Source: Parascedosporium putredinis | Lineage: Eukaryota; Ascomycota; Sordariomycetes; Microascales; Microascaceae | Assembly: GCA_949357655.1 (NCBI GenBank) | Contig: CASHTG010000021.1 | Span: 372,001 to 436,000, forward strand | Direction of reading: 5' to 3' | DNA length: 64,000 bases | Shown: one piece after another, positions 45,501 to 58,300 of the stretch | How positions within the stretch are numbered: position 1 is the first letter of the stretch | How the letters are laid out: the number at the start of each line of letters is the position of its first letter | The notes under the pieces: generated by a model | Database searches by the model: none | Seen by the model: the letters and a program-made list of their open reading frames with translations, nothing else | Told to the model about the DNA's origin: nothing | Translations under genes and position numbers: made by a program

Positions 45501-48500
45501 GGATGCGAAGCAGATGATGTTGGGGTTTGTGGGAGCGGGTGTCAAGGTGGGATGGCCTGGTGGGCAATGGAGCGTTGCTGCTTCCGCCCTTTGCCCTTGT
45601 GCCTATTGGGTTCATCTTGTGGGGAAATATCAGGAGGGGCATTTGAATCTGGCGATGGTGCTGCTTGGCAGGCGCTCGAGGATTGACCTTACCTGTTTGA
45701 GAGCCCTGGGATGTGCGGGCACGCAGCGCTGGAAGTCGAGAGGGAGAAGGAGTCTGGGAAATTGATGCGACATCCAAGATACTTCGTACATTACGCAGTG
45801 AGGGGACGAGGTTGCGAAGGAAGGGTCGCAAGCTGAGCGCCAGTACTCTTGGCAGCAGATGCTCGTTTTGGTGGGTGTGATCTGTTTTGAGCAGTTAGTG
45901 GAAGGCCTGCTAAAGAGGCAATAGAGCTCCGATATTGAGTGTTCGACCTGAGCTCCTTCTGGGCCCCGGGTGCGGCGGGCGGGAGCGACGTTGAATAATG
46001 GGTGCTCATGGCAGCGAGAGCCGCAAAGGAAACGAGGGGGAGTGGGCTAGCAAGCTCTCGAACTAGTTAGCAGCAGGAACAAGCAACCGTTAATATTACC
46101 AGGTCTGACAAGTCCTTGCGTTGCTAGGACCGACCCGTGATGCATGATCCGAGCTCCAAGAAGTTGACTGTTATATTTTGAGTAAGTTGGTCCCGCTCAT
46201 TCTGATAAGCCGAAAGGGGGAACATAACAACTCCAACGATTCGGAGATCTGAGATCTGAAGCGACAGCAAAATTGTCGTTTTCCGGCGGATCAATCTATC
46301 CACCTATGCTCTCCAAAATCTGGGCAGGCTTTGCCTCCGCCTGTCAATCGCATGCGAGGGGTAAAATTGCGCCTAGCAAAGTTCAGAGATCACTAGCAAT
46401 GGCCAAAAGTCTTGGCGGCAGCACTATAGCTCTGTGTGGTAGACGGCCTGTCACGTCGTGTCCACTACTCAGCTGGTACAACCACCGCTTGCTTGGGGGC
46501 GGGGGCGGAGTGGTTGAGAGGAGAGGTGGCTCAAGGCTCACCACGAACCCGTCCACGTGCAGGACAGTTGTTTGTGGTTTACTCGAGGATTTGATGCCGG
46601 ACGATGGGCGGGCTGTCCTTCTGGAACTCTTCAGACTCTTCCCTCACTCGGCGAGGCTTGAAATGTGACGATGGGCAAAGAAGCACAGTCTGGATACATT
46701 GATGGGCAACGATCGTCAAACTGTGGAGACTCGGGTCGATGCTGCCTCTTGTAGTAGCACAATATTTGACCCTTTGGCCTATTCTCCAAAGCTTTAAGCG
46801 TTGGCGCTAGTCTCCCCAACTCCGTTCTCTTCCCTCGTTAATAGACCCACGGTGGTTCTGGCCAAAACGACCCAGTGTGGGGTTGGAGTAATCTTCGGAG
46901 GTTGTTATTTTTTTCTCTCTTCTTCTCCGAACTCCTTCATCCTCTTGCTCCAAGTCCTTGTTTCCCCTGTTTTCGACTATGTAATAATATACTTGTACGA
47001 GATAGAAAAGTCCCTTGATCGCACGCGGCTCGGTCCTGCCCTGGGTCTCACTGTCGCTTGCCTCTTGGAAAGTGCGACCGCGAAAGAAATTACATGTGCT
47101 TGACGGAAGGAGCAATCAAGCTTCAAAGTGGGAGGAAAACCTGGGGAATCTCCTCGGTACCTGTGTTCCTGCACAGGTACTTCGGTGCATCTTCACTGGA
47201 AGTACCCTGTTACTTGTGCTGGTGGATGCCAAGTCAGGGTGGCAGTGGCGGAGCATGCACTGTCCTGGAAAGATCCTAGTTTCTTGAGTTCGGTTCGTCA
47301 ATTCACCTTGGGAAACACAATCGATGGGCTTGAACCAGCGCAGCTCTGGAAATCACAGGTATTGCGAGGTGTTCATCAATATAGAGTTACGGGCTGATGC
47401 GTTTGACTACAGATATGTTTCATCTGTGTTTGCGCCCGTGGAAAAGACGGACAAGGAAGGTCGACGAGGATGCTTGGACTCACAAACGGCCGTGAGCTCT
47501 GGAAAGCTTCGCTTGCATGCCTCATTCTTTTGGCGGCGGCGGCGGCGACCGCTCCGGCAGCATCGAACAAGAGAGAGAGCTATTGAAGGTTTGAGCTCTG
47601 GCGGCAACTTGGGGAACTTGAGAGCTCAGGTGCTTGAGCTTTGTGGTTGGTCTTGGCTCCTGCAGGGCGCTCGTCGAGAGGAACGCTGTAATCACTGGGC
47701 GTCGCAACCTTGAGGCCGAATGCGGTTCAATGCTTGCCATCCCATCCTCGCTAGCCCCGTCGGCCTGGGGAGATATCGATTGAGGATTATTAGTATTACC
47801 TCAATGTCTGTCGACTACCCCAATCGAGATGGATGAGCTTGGGATGCTTGGCTGCTGTCTCCTATCCACTCTTTCTTCCCTCTTGGCCTGTCATCACTCC
47901 GAAGGCTGATGTTGCTGAGCGACCTGGCCAGGTGCTTGCTTCTTGCTGATCTACACCAATTGCTGCCTTGTTCATTCCCAGCCCTCCAACAAAAAGCTGA
48001 CTGCGTTTGGCCAACGAGAGCGGCCCGGTGAGACACAACATGGAATGCCGAGTTGGGGGACCTAGCTTGCTCCCCTTGGCTCTCACCAAATCAATGTGAT
48101 CATCCACCCCCGAGCGAAAACTGTGTCTGGGTAAAATAGTGTTTGATTGAACTCAAAGAAACTAGATTAGCACTAGTGCAACCTGGGAAAAGCGATCGAA
48201 TATTAGTAAGCAAATGGGACACCAAAGGCAGCCCGGCGGGAGAGAGTCTGGCAATCTGTGGCGAAAGATTTGATTGCATGAGCCCTTTTGCTTCTTATTC
48301 CAAGAGGCGTCGAGGCCGCCTCTCCTCCCCTACGGGTTGGCAAGTATCGGCATCGATTGGATCCTCATTCATCATTCAACGTGGCCTGGCCCACGTTCCT
48401 CTCTCACGCTACCATCAATTGATACCCTCTTCACGTCACGGCGCCGTTGAAACATCGTCAATGTGCGAGAGGGGCCAATAGTGTCTGACTTGTGCCAACT

Positions 48501-49482
48501 GCGACCCTGTGCTGGCTGGCCTGGTTCCACGGATCTTCCCCAGCAGTCAAGCCCTGGCCCAGTTCCAACAGGCGGATCCATTCTGGGCGTTATTTTCTCA
48601 CTTGTGCTTGCGGAGTGTGGTCAAGTGTGGTGGAGTGCTGGTGTGTCGTGGATGTCGTGGAGCACCATCAACCAAGCCAAGCCAAGACAGCGGCATGAGG
48701 AGAAGGTTACGGTACGAGGTACTCGACGACTTGTGGAGGCAAGTACTTTGGAAGTACACTTTTCAGGTCAAACTCTTCGGTCGCCGTGGCCACCAATTGA
48801 GTGGCCAGCGTTTCCCCTCAGACGCTGACCTTGCGCTTCGTCCACTAGACCTGCTCATCCTGGCCCCCTGCTCAGGCGCCACTTCCGGTTCTTGGGGGTT
48901 GAGTTGCCGCGAAGAGAGGTCACTGACTTTCTGTGCCTGCCCCACCACCACCGCACTACTTTTGTTGGCTGCTCGCCTCTGGGTCTCGGCGATTTTCCGT
49001 TGCATGCCCCCTTCCACCTGGTTTTATTAGCTGCTGCCTCGGAGAAACATCCGCACCACGAGGAAAGCTTCCTGTCCCCAAGGCCTGTCCTTTTCCTCTT
49101 CCCCCAGCCCCAAGTCGCGCCCTCGCCGTCCCTTTAAGTCATCTATCCGCTCAACCATCACCGTGGTGCTTTTATCCATTCTCCTCCTTTTCTCTCCTTC
49201 TTCTCATTTTCTCTCCATCCTCTTACGATACCCAATCCCGCCTTTCACTTTTCACCTGGCGGCCCCAACCCTAGTCGACAGTGCAGCAACAAGCTTCCGA
49301 GCTTCGTCCGTCTCCTCTTTCCACACACGTACTCCGCCCCTCCCGATCTGGTCAACGTCATCAACCCGCATCCCAACGATTGTGCGAAGACTCAGACCGG
49401 CTAGGCGGAAACAAATACTGTCAACAGACATCCTTCAGGACTCGAATTGACCCCTTAGAATATACCAAACATTACCGCCACC
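42564..49482. other. Second large gene-poor region
   Basis: 6.9 kb without a supported gene, between the 3' end of the deubiquitinase and the FAA1 start. GTAC-type motifs occur at about 47154-47185 and 48712-48755. A possible minus-strand gene lies at 45439-46009: two open frames are separated by a plausible intron end (branch CTAAC followed closely by AAAACAG, about 45882-45898), but no family is recognised. The last 300 bases (about 49150-49480) are C/T-rich and probably form the FAA1 promoter and leader. Other frames have simple composition. Confidence 0.45.
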
Positions 49483-52044
49483 ATGTCCTACACAACAGGT
49501 ATCATGCCTCTGAAGCAGGTGAGGAAGCCTCCCTTCACCATCGAGTCGCCTGGCTACGAGGAGGTCGCTGGCGAGACCAAGCCCCGTCGCCACCCCAAGG
49601 CCAAGGATGGACTCATCACCAGCCCCGCCGAGGAGTCCACACCGTCTTCGACATCATCAAGCGCAGTGCTTCCGTCTGGCCCGATGGTACCGCTGTCGGT
49701 TCTCGTAGCCTTGTTCAAATGCACACCGAGACGAAAAAGGTGCAAAAGATCGTCGAGGGCGAGGTTCAGGAAGTTGAGAAGAAGTGGCAGCTCTTTGAGC
49801 TTTCCCCATTTACCTTTGTCACCTACAAGGAGTACCTCCAATATGTCCTTGAGCTTGGTGCTGGCCTGCGTAAGCTTGGCCTCAACCCTGGCGAAAGGCT
49901 GCACCTTTACGCCGCTACCAGGTACGTTTGTTTCCCTTTGCCCTTGCCAGATCCTATCCCGCCTTGCCCCTGAAAGACTCGTTCGAAATCACTCTTAGGC
50001 GCCAGCCTACTGCTTTTCCCCGCCCTTGTCCTCTCCGCACTTTCCCGCTTCTACAAAGTGTTGGCAAATCCGGCCTTTGATGACGATGGGCACCGTCATG
50101 CTAATATGCGTGGTGGATTAGCTCCAACTGGATGGCTGTAGCCCATGGCTGCTCGTCCCAGTCTATCTCGATCGTCACCGCCTACGATTCTTTGGGCGCC
50201 TCGGGTGTCGAGCATACTCTCGTTCAGTCCAAGGTCAGCGGCATGTTTGTAGACCCTCAACTTCTCCAAACTGTCAACACTGCGCTCAAGTCGTCGCCCC
50301 ATGTGAAATTCGTCGTCTACAATGACAGCTCCATCTTTGCCAAGCCCGATCACTCCGAGGTCGACGAGTTCAAGAAGCAGAATCCCGATTTGCCCGTGTA
50401 CAGCATCTCTGAGCTCCGCAAGCTCGGCCAGGAGAACCCTGTTGAGCCCGTCCCTCCCAAGCCAGAAGACCTTTACTGTCTCATGTATACTTCGGGCTCT
50501 ACTGGCGCCCCTAAGGGTGTTCCCATGACCCATGCTGGAATTATCGCTGCCGGTAAGTCTTGTCACGATTATCAATCCTCGCTCTTTGACCGGTTTGCCC
50601 TCCTATCGAGGTGCGCTTTCTGGCCTTCGCCGTGTTGCGTCATCGTGCATGGAAGCGGAGTTGACTTTTATCCCCCCTCGCTTTGAACCTGATTGCGTTG
50701 CTCGCTTAGATTCGCTGACATATGTAATCCTTACCCATTAAACAGTTGCCGGTCTCCTTACTTGTGTTGGTGACACTGTCAGTAACAAGGAAGTCATTCT
50801 TGCTTACCTCCCGCTCGCCCATATTTTCGAACTCTGCCTCGAGAATCTCGTGCTCGTCATTGGTGGTACCCTCGGATATGGTAGCCCACGCACGCTCTCA
50901 GATGTCTCGGTGAAGAACTGCGCCGGTGACATGCGTGAGCTGCGGCCCACTGTCATGGTTGGTGTGCCCCAGGTATGGGAGACGGTTCGAAAGGGCGTAA
51001 CCTCCAAGGTGCAGGGTTCCAGCCCCGTGGTACGAGCTCTTTTCTGGGGTGCCTTCAACTACAAGACCTTCATGTCCCAGCGTGGCCTCCCGGCCGCAAG
51101 CCTGCTGGACGGCATCGTTTTCAAGAAGGTTCGCGAGATGACCGGTGGTCGCCTGCGATTCATCATGAACGGCGCTAGCGGAATTTCCGACGGCACCAAG
51201 CACTTCCTCTCAATGGTACTCGCCCCCATGCTTACCGGGTACGGTTTGACCGAGACGGGTGCCAACGGTGCTCTCGGCTCGCCTCTCGAATATACCTCCA
51301 ACGCTATTGGCCCCATCCCGGCCTCTGTCGATGTTAAGCTAGTCTCTATTCCTGAGCTCGGCTATAGCACGGATAACAACCCTCCTCAGGGTGAGATTCT
51401 TGTCAAGGGACCGGCCGTTTTCACCGAATACTACGAGAACCCCGAGGAGACCGCCAAGGCCAAGACAGCCGATGGCTGGTTCAAGACGGGTGACATCGGA
51501 GAATTCGACGCTGATGGTCACTTGAAGGTGATTGATCGTGTCAAGAACCTCGTCAAGATGCAGGGAGGCGAGTATATTGCGCTCGAGAAGCTCGAGTCTA
51601 TCTACCGTGGTAGCAACCTGGTCCACAACATCATGATTGAGGGCCACAGCGACCATCCCCGCGCCATCGCCGTCATCTACCCCAACGAGAAGCTCTTCCA
51701 CGAAAAGGCGGAGGAACTCGGTGTTGACGAGCATGACATGTACCACAGCCCCAAGATGGTCAGCGCCGTCTACAAGGACATGGTTGCCCACGGAAAGAGG
51801 GCTAACCTCGCACCCATCGAAATGATTGCGGGTCTTGTCATCACTGACGAAGAATGGACCCCCATCAATGTAAGCTTAATTTCCCCCATGCCCAGTGCGG
51901 CTCGCCCGCCCTAGAAACCTCCGTAATACTAACAATCGAATTTACCTAGGGCCTCGTTACTGCCACGCAAAGGTCAACCGAAAGGTTGTCCGCGAAAAGT
52001 ACAAGAAGGAGATGGATGAGTGCTTCGCTAAGCAGGGCTCGTAG
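49483..52044 (+). CDS. FAA1: Long-chain fatty acid-CoA ligase
   Basis: Activates long-chain fatty acids to acyl-CoA using ATP, for lipid synthesis and import. The start at 49483 lies in an excellent context (gccaccATGtcc). Introns are 49922-50121, 50553-50745 and 51870-51949. Motifs of the adenylate-forming family are in order: YTSGSTGAPKGVPMTH (AMP/P-loop), YGLTETG, GWFKTGDIGEF, and the acyl-CoA synthetase signature VIDRVKNLVKMQGGEYIALE. Two frame breaks occur. Near 49640, SPAEES is followed by HTVFDIIKRSASVWPDG in another frame. Near 51966, LVTAT is followed by AKVNRKVVREKYKKEM. One base at each gives 697 codons exactly. The last residues (ECFAKQGS) do not match a peroxisomal targeting signal, so a cytosolic or ER-associated enzyme is likely. 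Faa1 and Faa4 types cannot be told apart here. Confidence 0.93.
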
Positions 52045-53056
52045 AGAACCTCGCATGCTCAGAGATGAAATTTTGGAGGAGCGGTCTTGACGGGGGGGTA
52101 AGGGCCACCCCATGCCGCGGGTTGTATTTTCTTGTTCTTTGATATCCACGACTTTTATTTTCCTTTTAGCAAAGGTGCGAATGCAGTGTGCTGGAAGAAT
52201 CAGGACATCATTCTGCTGCTTTCATTGCTCTGGTTTCGTTCATTGTTTCGGACTCGCCGGTCCTCTCTGTACTAGTTAGTGTTTTCTTTCCTTATCTAGC
52301 ACCTCTTTTTGTTTTCATGTGTTATACTGCTCATGCGAAGGGCGATGAGGATGCCGCAGGTAATTATTGAGACAAACCAACTTGGTGGGGGCGTTGGGTA
52401 TCATGAAACTTTGGTGCTTGCTTGTACTAGTTAGGATGAAGTGAATGAGCTGTGTTTAAACCTATCGTTTTTTTCTTCCTTTTTTGCCTCTTCTTCTTCT
52501 ACCTTGTGTTCTTTTTCTTCTTTTCTTCTCTCCGACGATGCTCGATCCGAGAGCTCCGAGAACGGCATTGTGCGACATGGGCGTTTTTGGTGACGTCTGT
52601 GGGGTGTGCCTGGGGGAGGCATCGCCTTGCACACGTGAAGTGGAGCCGTGATGGCTGCAGGTGAAAGTGTCTTGACCAGGCCGCAAGGCAGCCAGCACAA
52701 GCCATCAAAGTGATGGGCGAGACGATGACGATGTGGCCCACCGACGGCGGCGTGCCAGCACCAATTTCGATGGACCGTTACGTCACCAAGATAGACCAGC
52801 ATGAGCGCTCTCGGTGGTATGCCCAAGCATGAAGACGAGGAGAGATGGGCACATTTACGATCCAAGGTCAAAAGACGAAAACTGTGACATCACGGACGGG
52901 GAAACGCACAGAGAGAGGTATTAAGCGTAAGCTCTTTATTTTGAAAAGATTTCATGCATTGCTCGTTTTTTACCGTACACCCAGTGGTATATGAACATCA
53001 TCTATGGAAAGAGGGTAACGAAAAAGAGGGAAAAAAGAGAACTCGGGTTTTTACAA
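52045..53056. other. Convergent 3' region of FAA1 and KAR2
   Basis: 1 kb between converging genes, with T/C-rich tracts around 52455-52540. The sequence near the KAR2 stop is probably its 3' untranslated region. No gene is supported. Confidence 0.55.
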
Positions 53057-54556
53057 TTATAGCTCATCGTGAGAGACGGGCTCATCATCATCAGCGGCAC
53101 CACCGGCACCAGCCTCGTAGATCTTGGAGGTGATGGGGTAAGCGACGCCAGAGAGCTTCTCCTTCTGCTCGTCAAAGTCCTCAGCCTCAGCCGTGGCACC
53201 GTTCTCCTCGAGCCAGTCAAGGGCCTCCTTGACAGCGTCGAGGATGGCCTCCTTGTCCTCGTCGTCGATCTTGCCACCAAGACCGTCGTCGTCGTTGACC
53301 TGGTTCTTGAGGCTGAAGGCGTAGTTCTCGAGGCCATTTCGGGACTCGATGCGCTCACGCTGGGCCTTGTCCTCCTCGGCGAACTTCTCGGCCTCCTCAA
53401 CCATGCGGTCGATCTCCTCCTGGGTGAGACGGCCCTTGTCGTTGGTGATGGTGATGGACTCTGTAGTTGGGCAGTTAGTAGCCATTCTTTGGGAGCGAGA
53501 GTGCGTGTATAGGGTGAAAACTTACCAGTCTTGCCAGTGCCCTTGTCGTGGGCAGAGACCTTGAGAATACCATTGGCATCGAGGTCGAAGGAGACCTCAA
53601 TCTGAGGAACGCCACGGGGGCAGGGGGATGCCAGTGAGCTCGAACTTGCCGAGGATGTTGTTGTCCTTGGTCATGGAGCGCTCACCCTCGAAGACCTGAA
53701 TGAGGACGACGGGCTGGTTGTCGGCGGCGGTGGAGAAGATCTGGCTCTTGCGGGTGGGGATAGGAGTGTTACGGGTGATGAGCTTGGTCATGACACCACC
53801 GGTGGTCTCGATACCGAGGGTCAACGGGTTGACGTCCATGAGGACAATCTCCTCAGTACCCTCCTCACCGGAAAGGACACCAGCCTGGACGGCAGCGCCG
53901 AAAGCGACAGCCTCGTCGGGGTTGATACCCTTGGAGGCCTTCTTGCCACCAAAGTACTCCTCAATGAGGGCCTGAACCTTGGGGATACGGGTGGAGCCAC
54001 CGACGAGGACAATGTCGTCAATATCCTCCTTCTTGACCTTGGCATCCTTGATGACCTGTTCGACGGGCTTAAGAGTCTTCTTGAAGAGATCCATGTTGAG
54101 CTCCTCAAACTTGGCGCGAGTCATGGTCTCGGAGAAATCGACACCATCGAAGAAGGCCTCGATCTCGATACGGGCCGACATCTGGGAAGAGAGCGAGCGC
54201 TTGAGCTTCTCAGCCTCACGCTTGAGCTTACCCATGGTCTTGGGGTTCTTGGTGATGTCAACGCTGTGCTTCTTGTTGAAGGACTTGGCGAAGTAGTTGA
54301 TGACGCGCTGATCGAAATCCTCACCACCCAAGTGGGTGTCACCAGCGGTGGCAAGGACCTCGAAGACACCCTCGTCAATGGACAGGAGGGAAACATCAAA
54401 GGTACCACCACCGAGATCGTAGACAATGATGTGGCGCTCGCCAACATCGGTCTTGTCAAGACCGTAGGCAATAGCGGCGGCGGTGGGCTCGTTGACAATA
54501 CGGAGGACGTTGAGGCCGGCAATGACACCGGCATCCTTGGTAGCCTGGCGCTGGTT

Positions 54557-54591
<35 letters not shown>

Positions 54592-55315
54592 GAGTGACCT
54601 TCTTTCCAAGGTAGCTCTCAGCGACATCCTTCATCTTGCCCAAAATCATGGCCGAGACCTCCTCGGGGGTGAAGTCCTTGTCGGCTCCGCCTACCTGGAC
54701 GCGAACAATGGGCTTGCCCTCCTTGTTCACGACCTGGAAGGGGAAGTGCTTGATATCGGACTGGACCTCCTTCTCCTCGAACTTGCGACCGATCAGACGC
54801 CTATTTGAAGAAAAAAGATTAGTTGACCTGTTCTCTCTCTGCTTGGCTTTGCCTACCGCAGTGTGGCTGTAGAGGATCAAACTTACTTGACATCGTAGAT
54901 GGTGTTGGTGGGGTTGTTGGCGGCCTGGTTCTTCGCGGCATCACCGACGAGACGCTCGTCTTCGGTAAAGGCCACGTAAGAGGGGTGATACGGTTTCCCT
55001 GGTCGTTGACGAGAATCTCGACCTTGCCCTTTTGCATCACACCGACGCAAGAGTAAGTGGTTCCCAAATCCTAATTGTGTGCATTGCCTCGGTTAGCCTC
55101 CTTGCTGAGGTGCAAATGCTTCGAGAAGCTGGACAGAAAGACACGGGTTCAAAAGGCGAGAGAGGACTATCGTAGCTAAAGACTTACAATACCGATAACA
55201 GTGCCCATCTCCTCAACACCCTGCGCGTTCGCGGTCTGGACGAAGGCGAGGGGGAGAATAGGAGAACGAAGAAGGCCAAAAGGCCCAGGGCCAGGCCGGA
55301 TCGTTGTCTGGCCAT
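53057..55315 (-). CDS. KAR2: ER Hsp70 chaperone BiP/Kar2
   Basis: ER-lumen Hsp70 for protein translocation, folding and the unfolded-protein response. Start at 55315. The signal peptide has a clear hydrophobic core (SGLALGLLAFFVLLFSP), and the C-terminus is HDEL, the ER-retention signal. Introns are 55071-55187, 54801-54886 and 53461-53525. Hsp70 signatures: GIDLGTTYSCVGV (across the first intron), VYDLGGGTFDVSLLS, and IVLVGGSTRIPKVQ. The substrate-binding domain and lid follow. Four lost bases explain every frame break: G5 55250-55254, G4 54982-54985, G5 53623-53627 and G5 53616-53620 (plus-strand runs). Adding them gives exactly 665 codons, the normal BiP length. The gene is therefore intact apart from the run-length errors. 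Identification is certain. Confidence 0.97.
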
Positions 55316-58300
55316 GGTGAGTGTGTGTGTCTGAAAAATGCAAGATGCGCTTCACAATCCCAAAGGAAATAAAAAGGTGACTAGAAGGGAAAAGAAAAAG
55401 AAGAGAAAGCAGTTGACTTCGTGCAGGCTATTCAAGGAGCCTTTACTTCACGGGTCAGGTCAAGGGATAAGGGGATTTGTCTTCCTGGAGATCGTTCACC
55501 AAGGAAAGTGAGGATGTGGAAGGGAAGAAGTTCAGGAGACTGTGATGTTGGCAAGAAGAATTCCACCTTTATCAATGGCAGGGGAGGGAAGAGGGACCGC
55601 AAAAAGTTGAGGTGTCCAATTGCTGCTCCAAAAAGGCCAGATTTCAGCTTGGGGGTGGGAAGCAACAACCGCCACCACTTTTGGGATTAGGGACACCTCC
55701 CCTTTGCGTCTGGAGCAAGCGACTGGAGCAAGGGGGCGGTTTCTCACAAAAGGAGAAGGCGCCGTCTCGCTGAGGTACGCAGCGCGGTACGTGCATGGGG
55801 CGGGACCTGCCACAGTTGCAACTTTGGCTTTTTGAGTATAGTAAGGGGTGGGTAATGTGTTGATTATTAAGGTACCCATGTACTTCGTACCTGCTAGCTG
55901 CTGGCTGTTCCAGGTACCGATTGGCGGATTTGCCCGGCCATGTCAGCGCGGATCCGGTGATTCAGGTACCTCTTGTTTGAGCCGCCGCTGGTATTACACG
56001 ACTTTCTTTCTTTCTTTGGAACCCCCAGACAGCCTGCATTGGCACTGTACAGATGGGTCAGGACCCAAGTACTCTAAATGAGAACAAACCCCCAAATTCC
56101 CTGTTGGCTCCGAGGTGAAGGTACCGAGCCGGGTCAAAAGCAGACTGTGCCAGGTCCTCGCTGGAACAACGTTCTTTTTCCATGTCGCTACTTGGACACT
56201 GTCGACACTGTCCTCTCTTCCTGCATCGTCATTCGAAGAAGCACCTCGAATGTACTTCGCCATCCCCAGCCACAAGACTCCGCCGTGCTCCTATTCTAAG
56301 CGCAGGCCCATTTTCCATGTTGGCCGTTGTGATACGCCCGAGTCGACGTCGAGGTGAGGCAGAGGTAAGGGGGCAAACCTCCTGAACTAACGCCGGTAGA
56401 GGCATCCAAGCGGCGGCGAGAAGTGGTGAGGAAAAGAAAAACCCTCCCCGGTCAGGGGCCTTGCAGCAAAGTTCCAACCTTTTTAATTTTTATTTGTGTG
56501 CCCTCTCTTTTGGCTATGCGACGGTCAAAGGGCATTGGGGAAGAGGGCGTCCCTGGTCTTCTTCTTCATTTTTTCTCTCCTCGCTTTCTTGGGTTTCCTC
56601 CTCCCTTGAGGTCCGGCCGGTACGGAAGAAAGAAAAGAAAGGATACAGTTTCCGGAGGGTTCCATCTCCTCCTGGAGTATATTGCCCCGCGGTTGAGGGG
56701 CGGACCAGGTTTCTAATTCCGGGGTCCCGCCAAACTTGACAAGTGTTATGACCAAGAGCTCTAGGCATGTCGAGATGGGCCATCTCAGAGAGCTTTCAAT
56801 CACGTCGTGGATTCGATGAGTCGACGCGCCTCCTAGGTGCCTACAAGCAGGCGACTCCTTTCGCCGAACTCTCTCGGGCCTTTCTCTGCCAATCTTCATT
56901 CCCGAGAGCGATGACGAGATCAGTCATTGCCGTTGACGTTGTCCTCATGGGGGTTAGCCCCGCCTTCGTGCCTAGCTCAACCTCGAGCGAAGATAGCACT
57001 GGAAGAGGCCACGTCCATTACTTTCTTCCCTCGGAACATGTGCCTTCCCCCATCAATTTAGCAGCCCGCCCTTGTGACCCGATCGTATTTCAAGATCTCA
57101 GGTTCAACATTCGAAGGAAAAGGCCAACCCAGGTCAGAGAGCCAGTGAGCTAGGCTTACCGGCGCAAACGCCTCTTCTTTTTCTTCTTTTTTTCTCTTTT
57201 TTTTTTTTTATTCTTCCTGCCAAATCCCAAGTCGAACGAGGAGCGTACGGGGTGAGACATGGGATCCATCTCCCAGGGTTAAAAATGCGACCCTCTGATT
57301 CGAGACGCCTGGCGTGGGGCCCCGTCAAGTCAGCCACCCGTTTCCCTTCTGTTCTTGATGGGGGACTTGGATCTTCCATGGTTGGCATCTGTCTTGTCTT
57401 TCAGATGGCCCCCTTCCCTGGCGCCAGAGTGGCCTCTTCGCCTGTTCCGCCCGCTTGCTCCTCGGTGCCAGCCTTGTTCGGGGTGGTTGGCCAAACCCAA
57501 GACAGCTAGCGTAGAACCGTCCACCCCCATGTCCCGCCCGCCTCTCCCCCTTACGAACAAAACACAAATAGGTTGGGTCTAATGATAGATACCCTGCACG
57601 CACTTGTAAATCTTCATCAAGAACGATAAGTATCGTAAAAGAGCGTGATTCAGCAACAATCCATTCCTCCCGCCAGATCCGAATATCAAAAAGCATTCCC
57701 ACTCGCCACACCCAGCGGCATCGTGAGTCACCAAGAGGCAATATTCCCCATCATCACGAGGGCTCTTCTCCACCACACACTGTCGCCGGACTAGGGAACA
57801 AAGAGCTTGAGGCGACGTCTGCCTTGGGGCACGCGTGTAATACAACGCAGACACGCACTCGCGGCGTTCTTGGAAGCGAGCGGCCGTTCGTGGAATGCCA
57901 CTGTGGCCTCTTCCTGCAGGCAATCTATTACACCATATTCCGGGGGAAAGAAGCGAGTCGCCAACGCCCAAAATTCGTTTGTGAATGCCCATGCTCCAGA
58001 CGGGTTCCGTGGCCCGTTCTTCATGTACTCTCTCCCACGCGCTCCAATTCTTTTTTTTTTTTTTGCCCTTGCATTAATACCCGCACCGCATCGTACCGCA
58101 CGACTTCCGACAGAATGGCAATCAAGAAGCAGGTCGCGTCTGCGGGATAGGCGAGCCTGATGGTGTGTCCCCAAAGAACATTGAAGACAAAATAGTAAGT
58201 AACCCCACCAGCTATTTCTCACCATTAACAGCCATGTTAAGAAGACCAATGTCGTCCCATGTGAAGCGCATTATCATTGATGTCCCCCATGTCATTCAAA

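Noticed and set aside
54266..54808. Plus-strand frame of 180 residues opposite KAR2
   Set aside because: Antisense shadow of a certain BiP gene.
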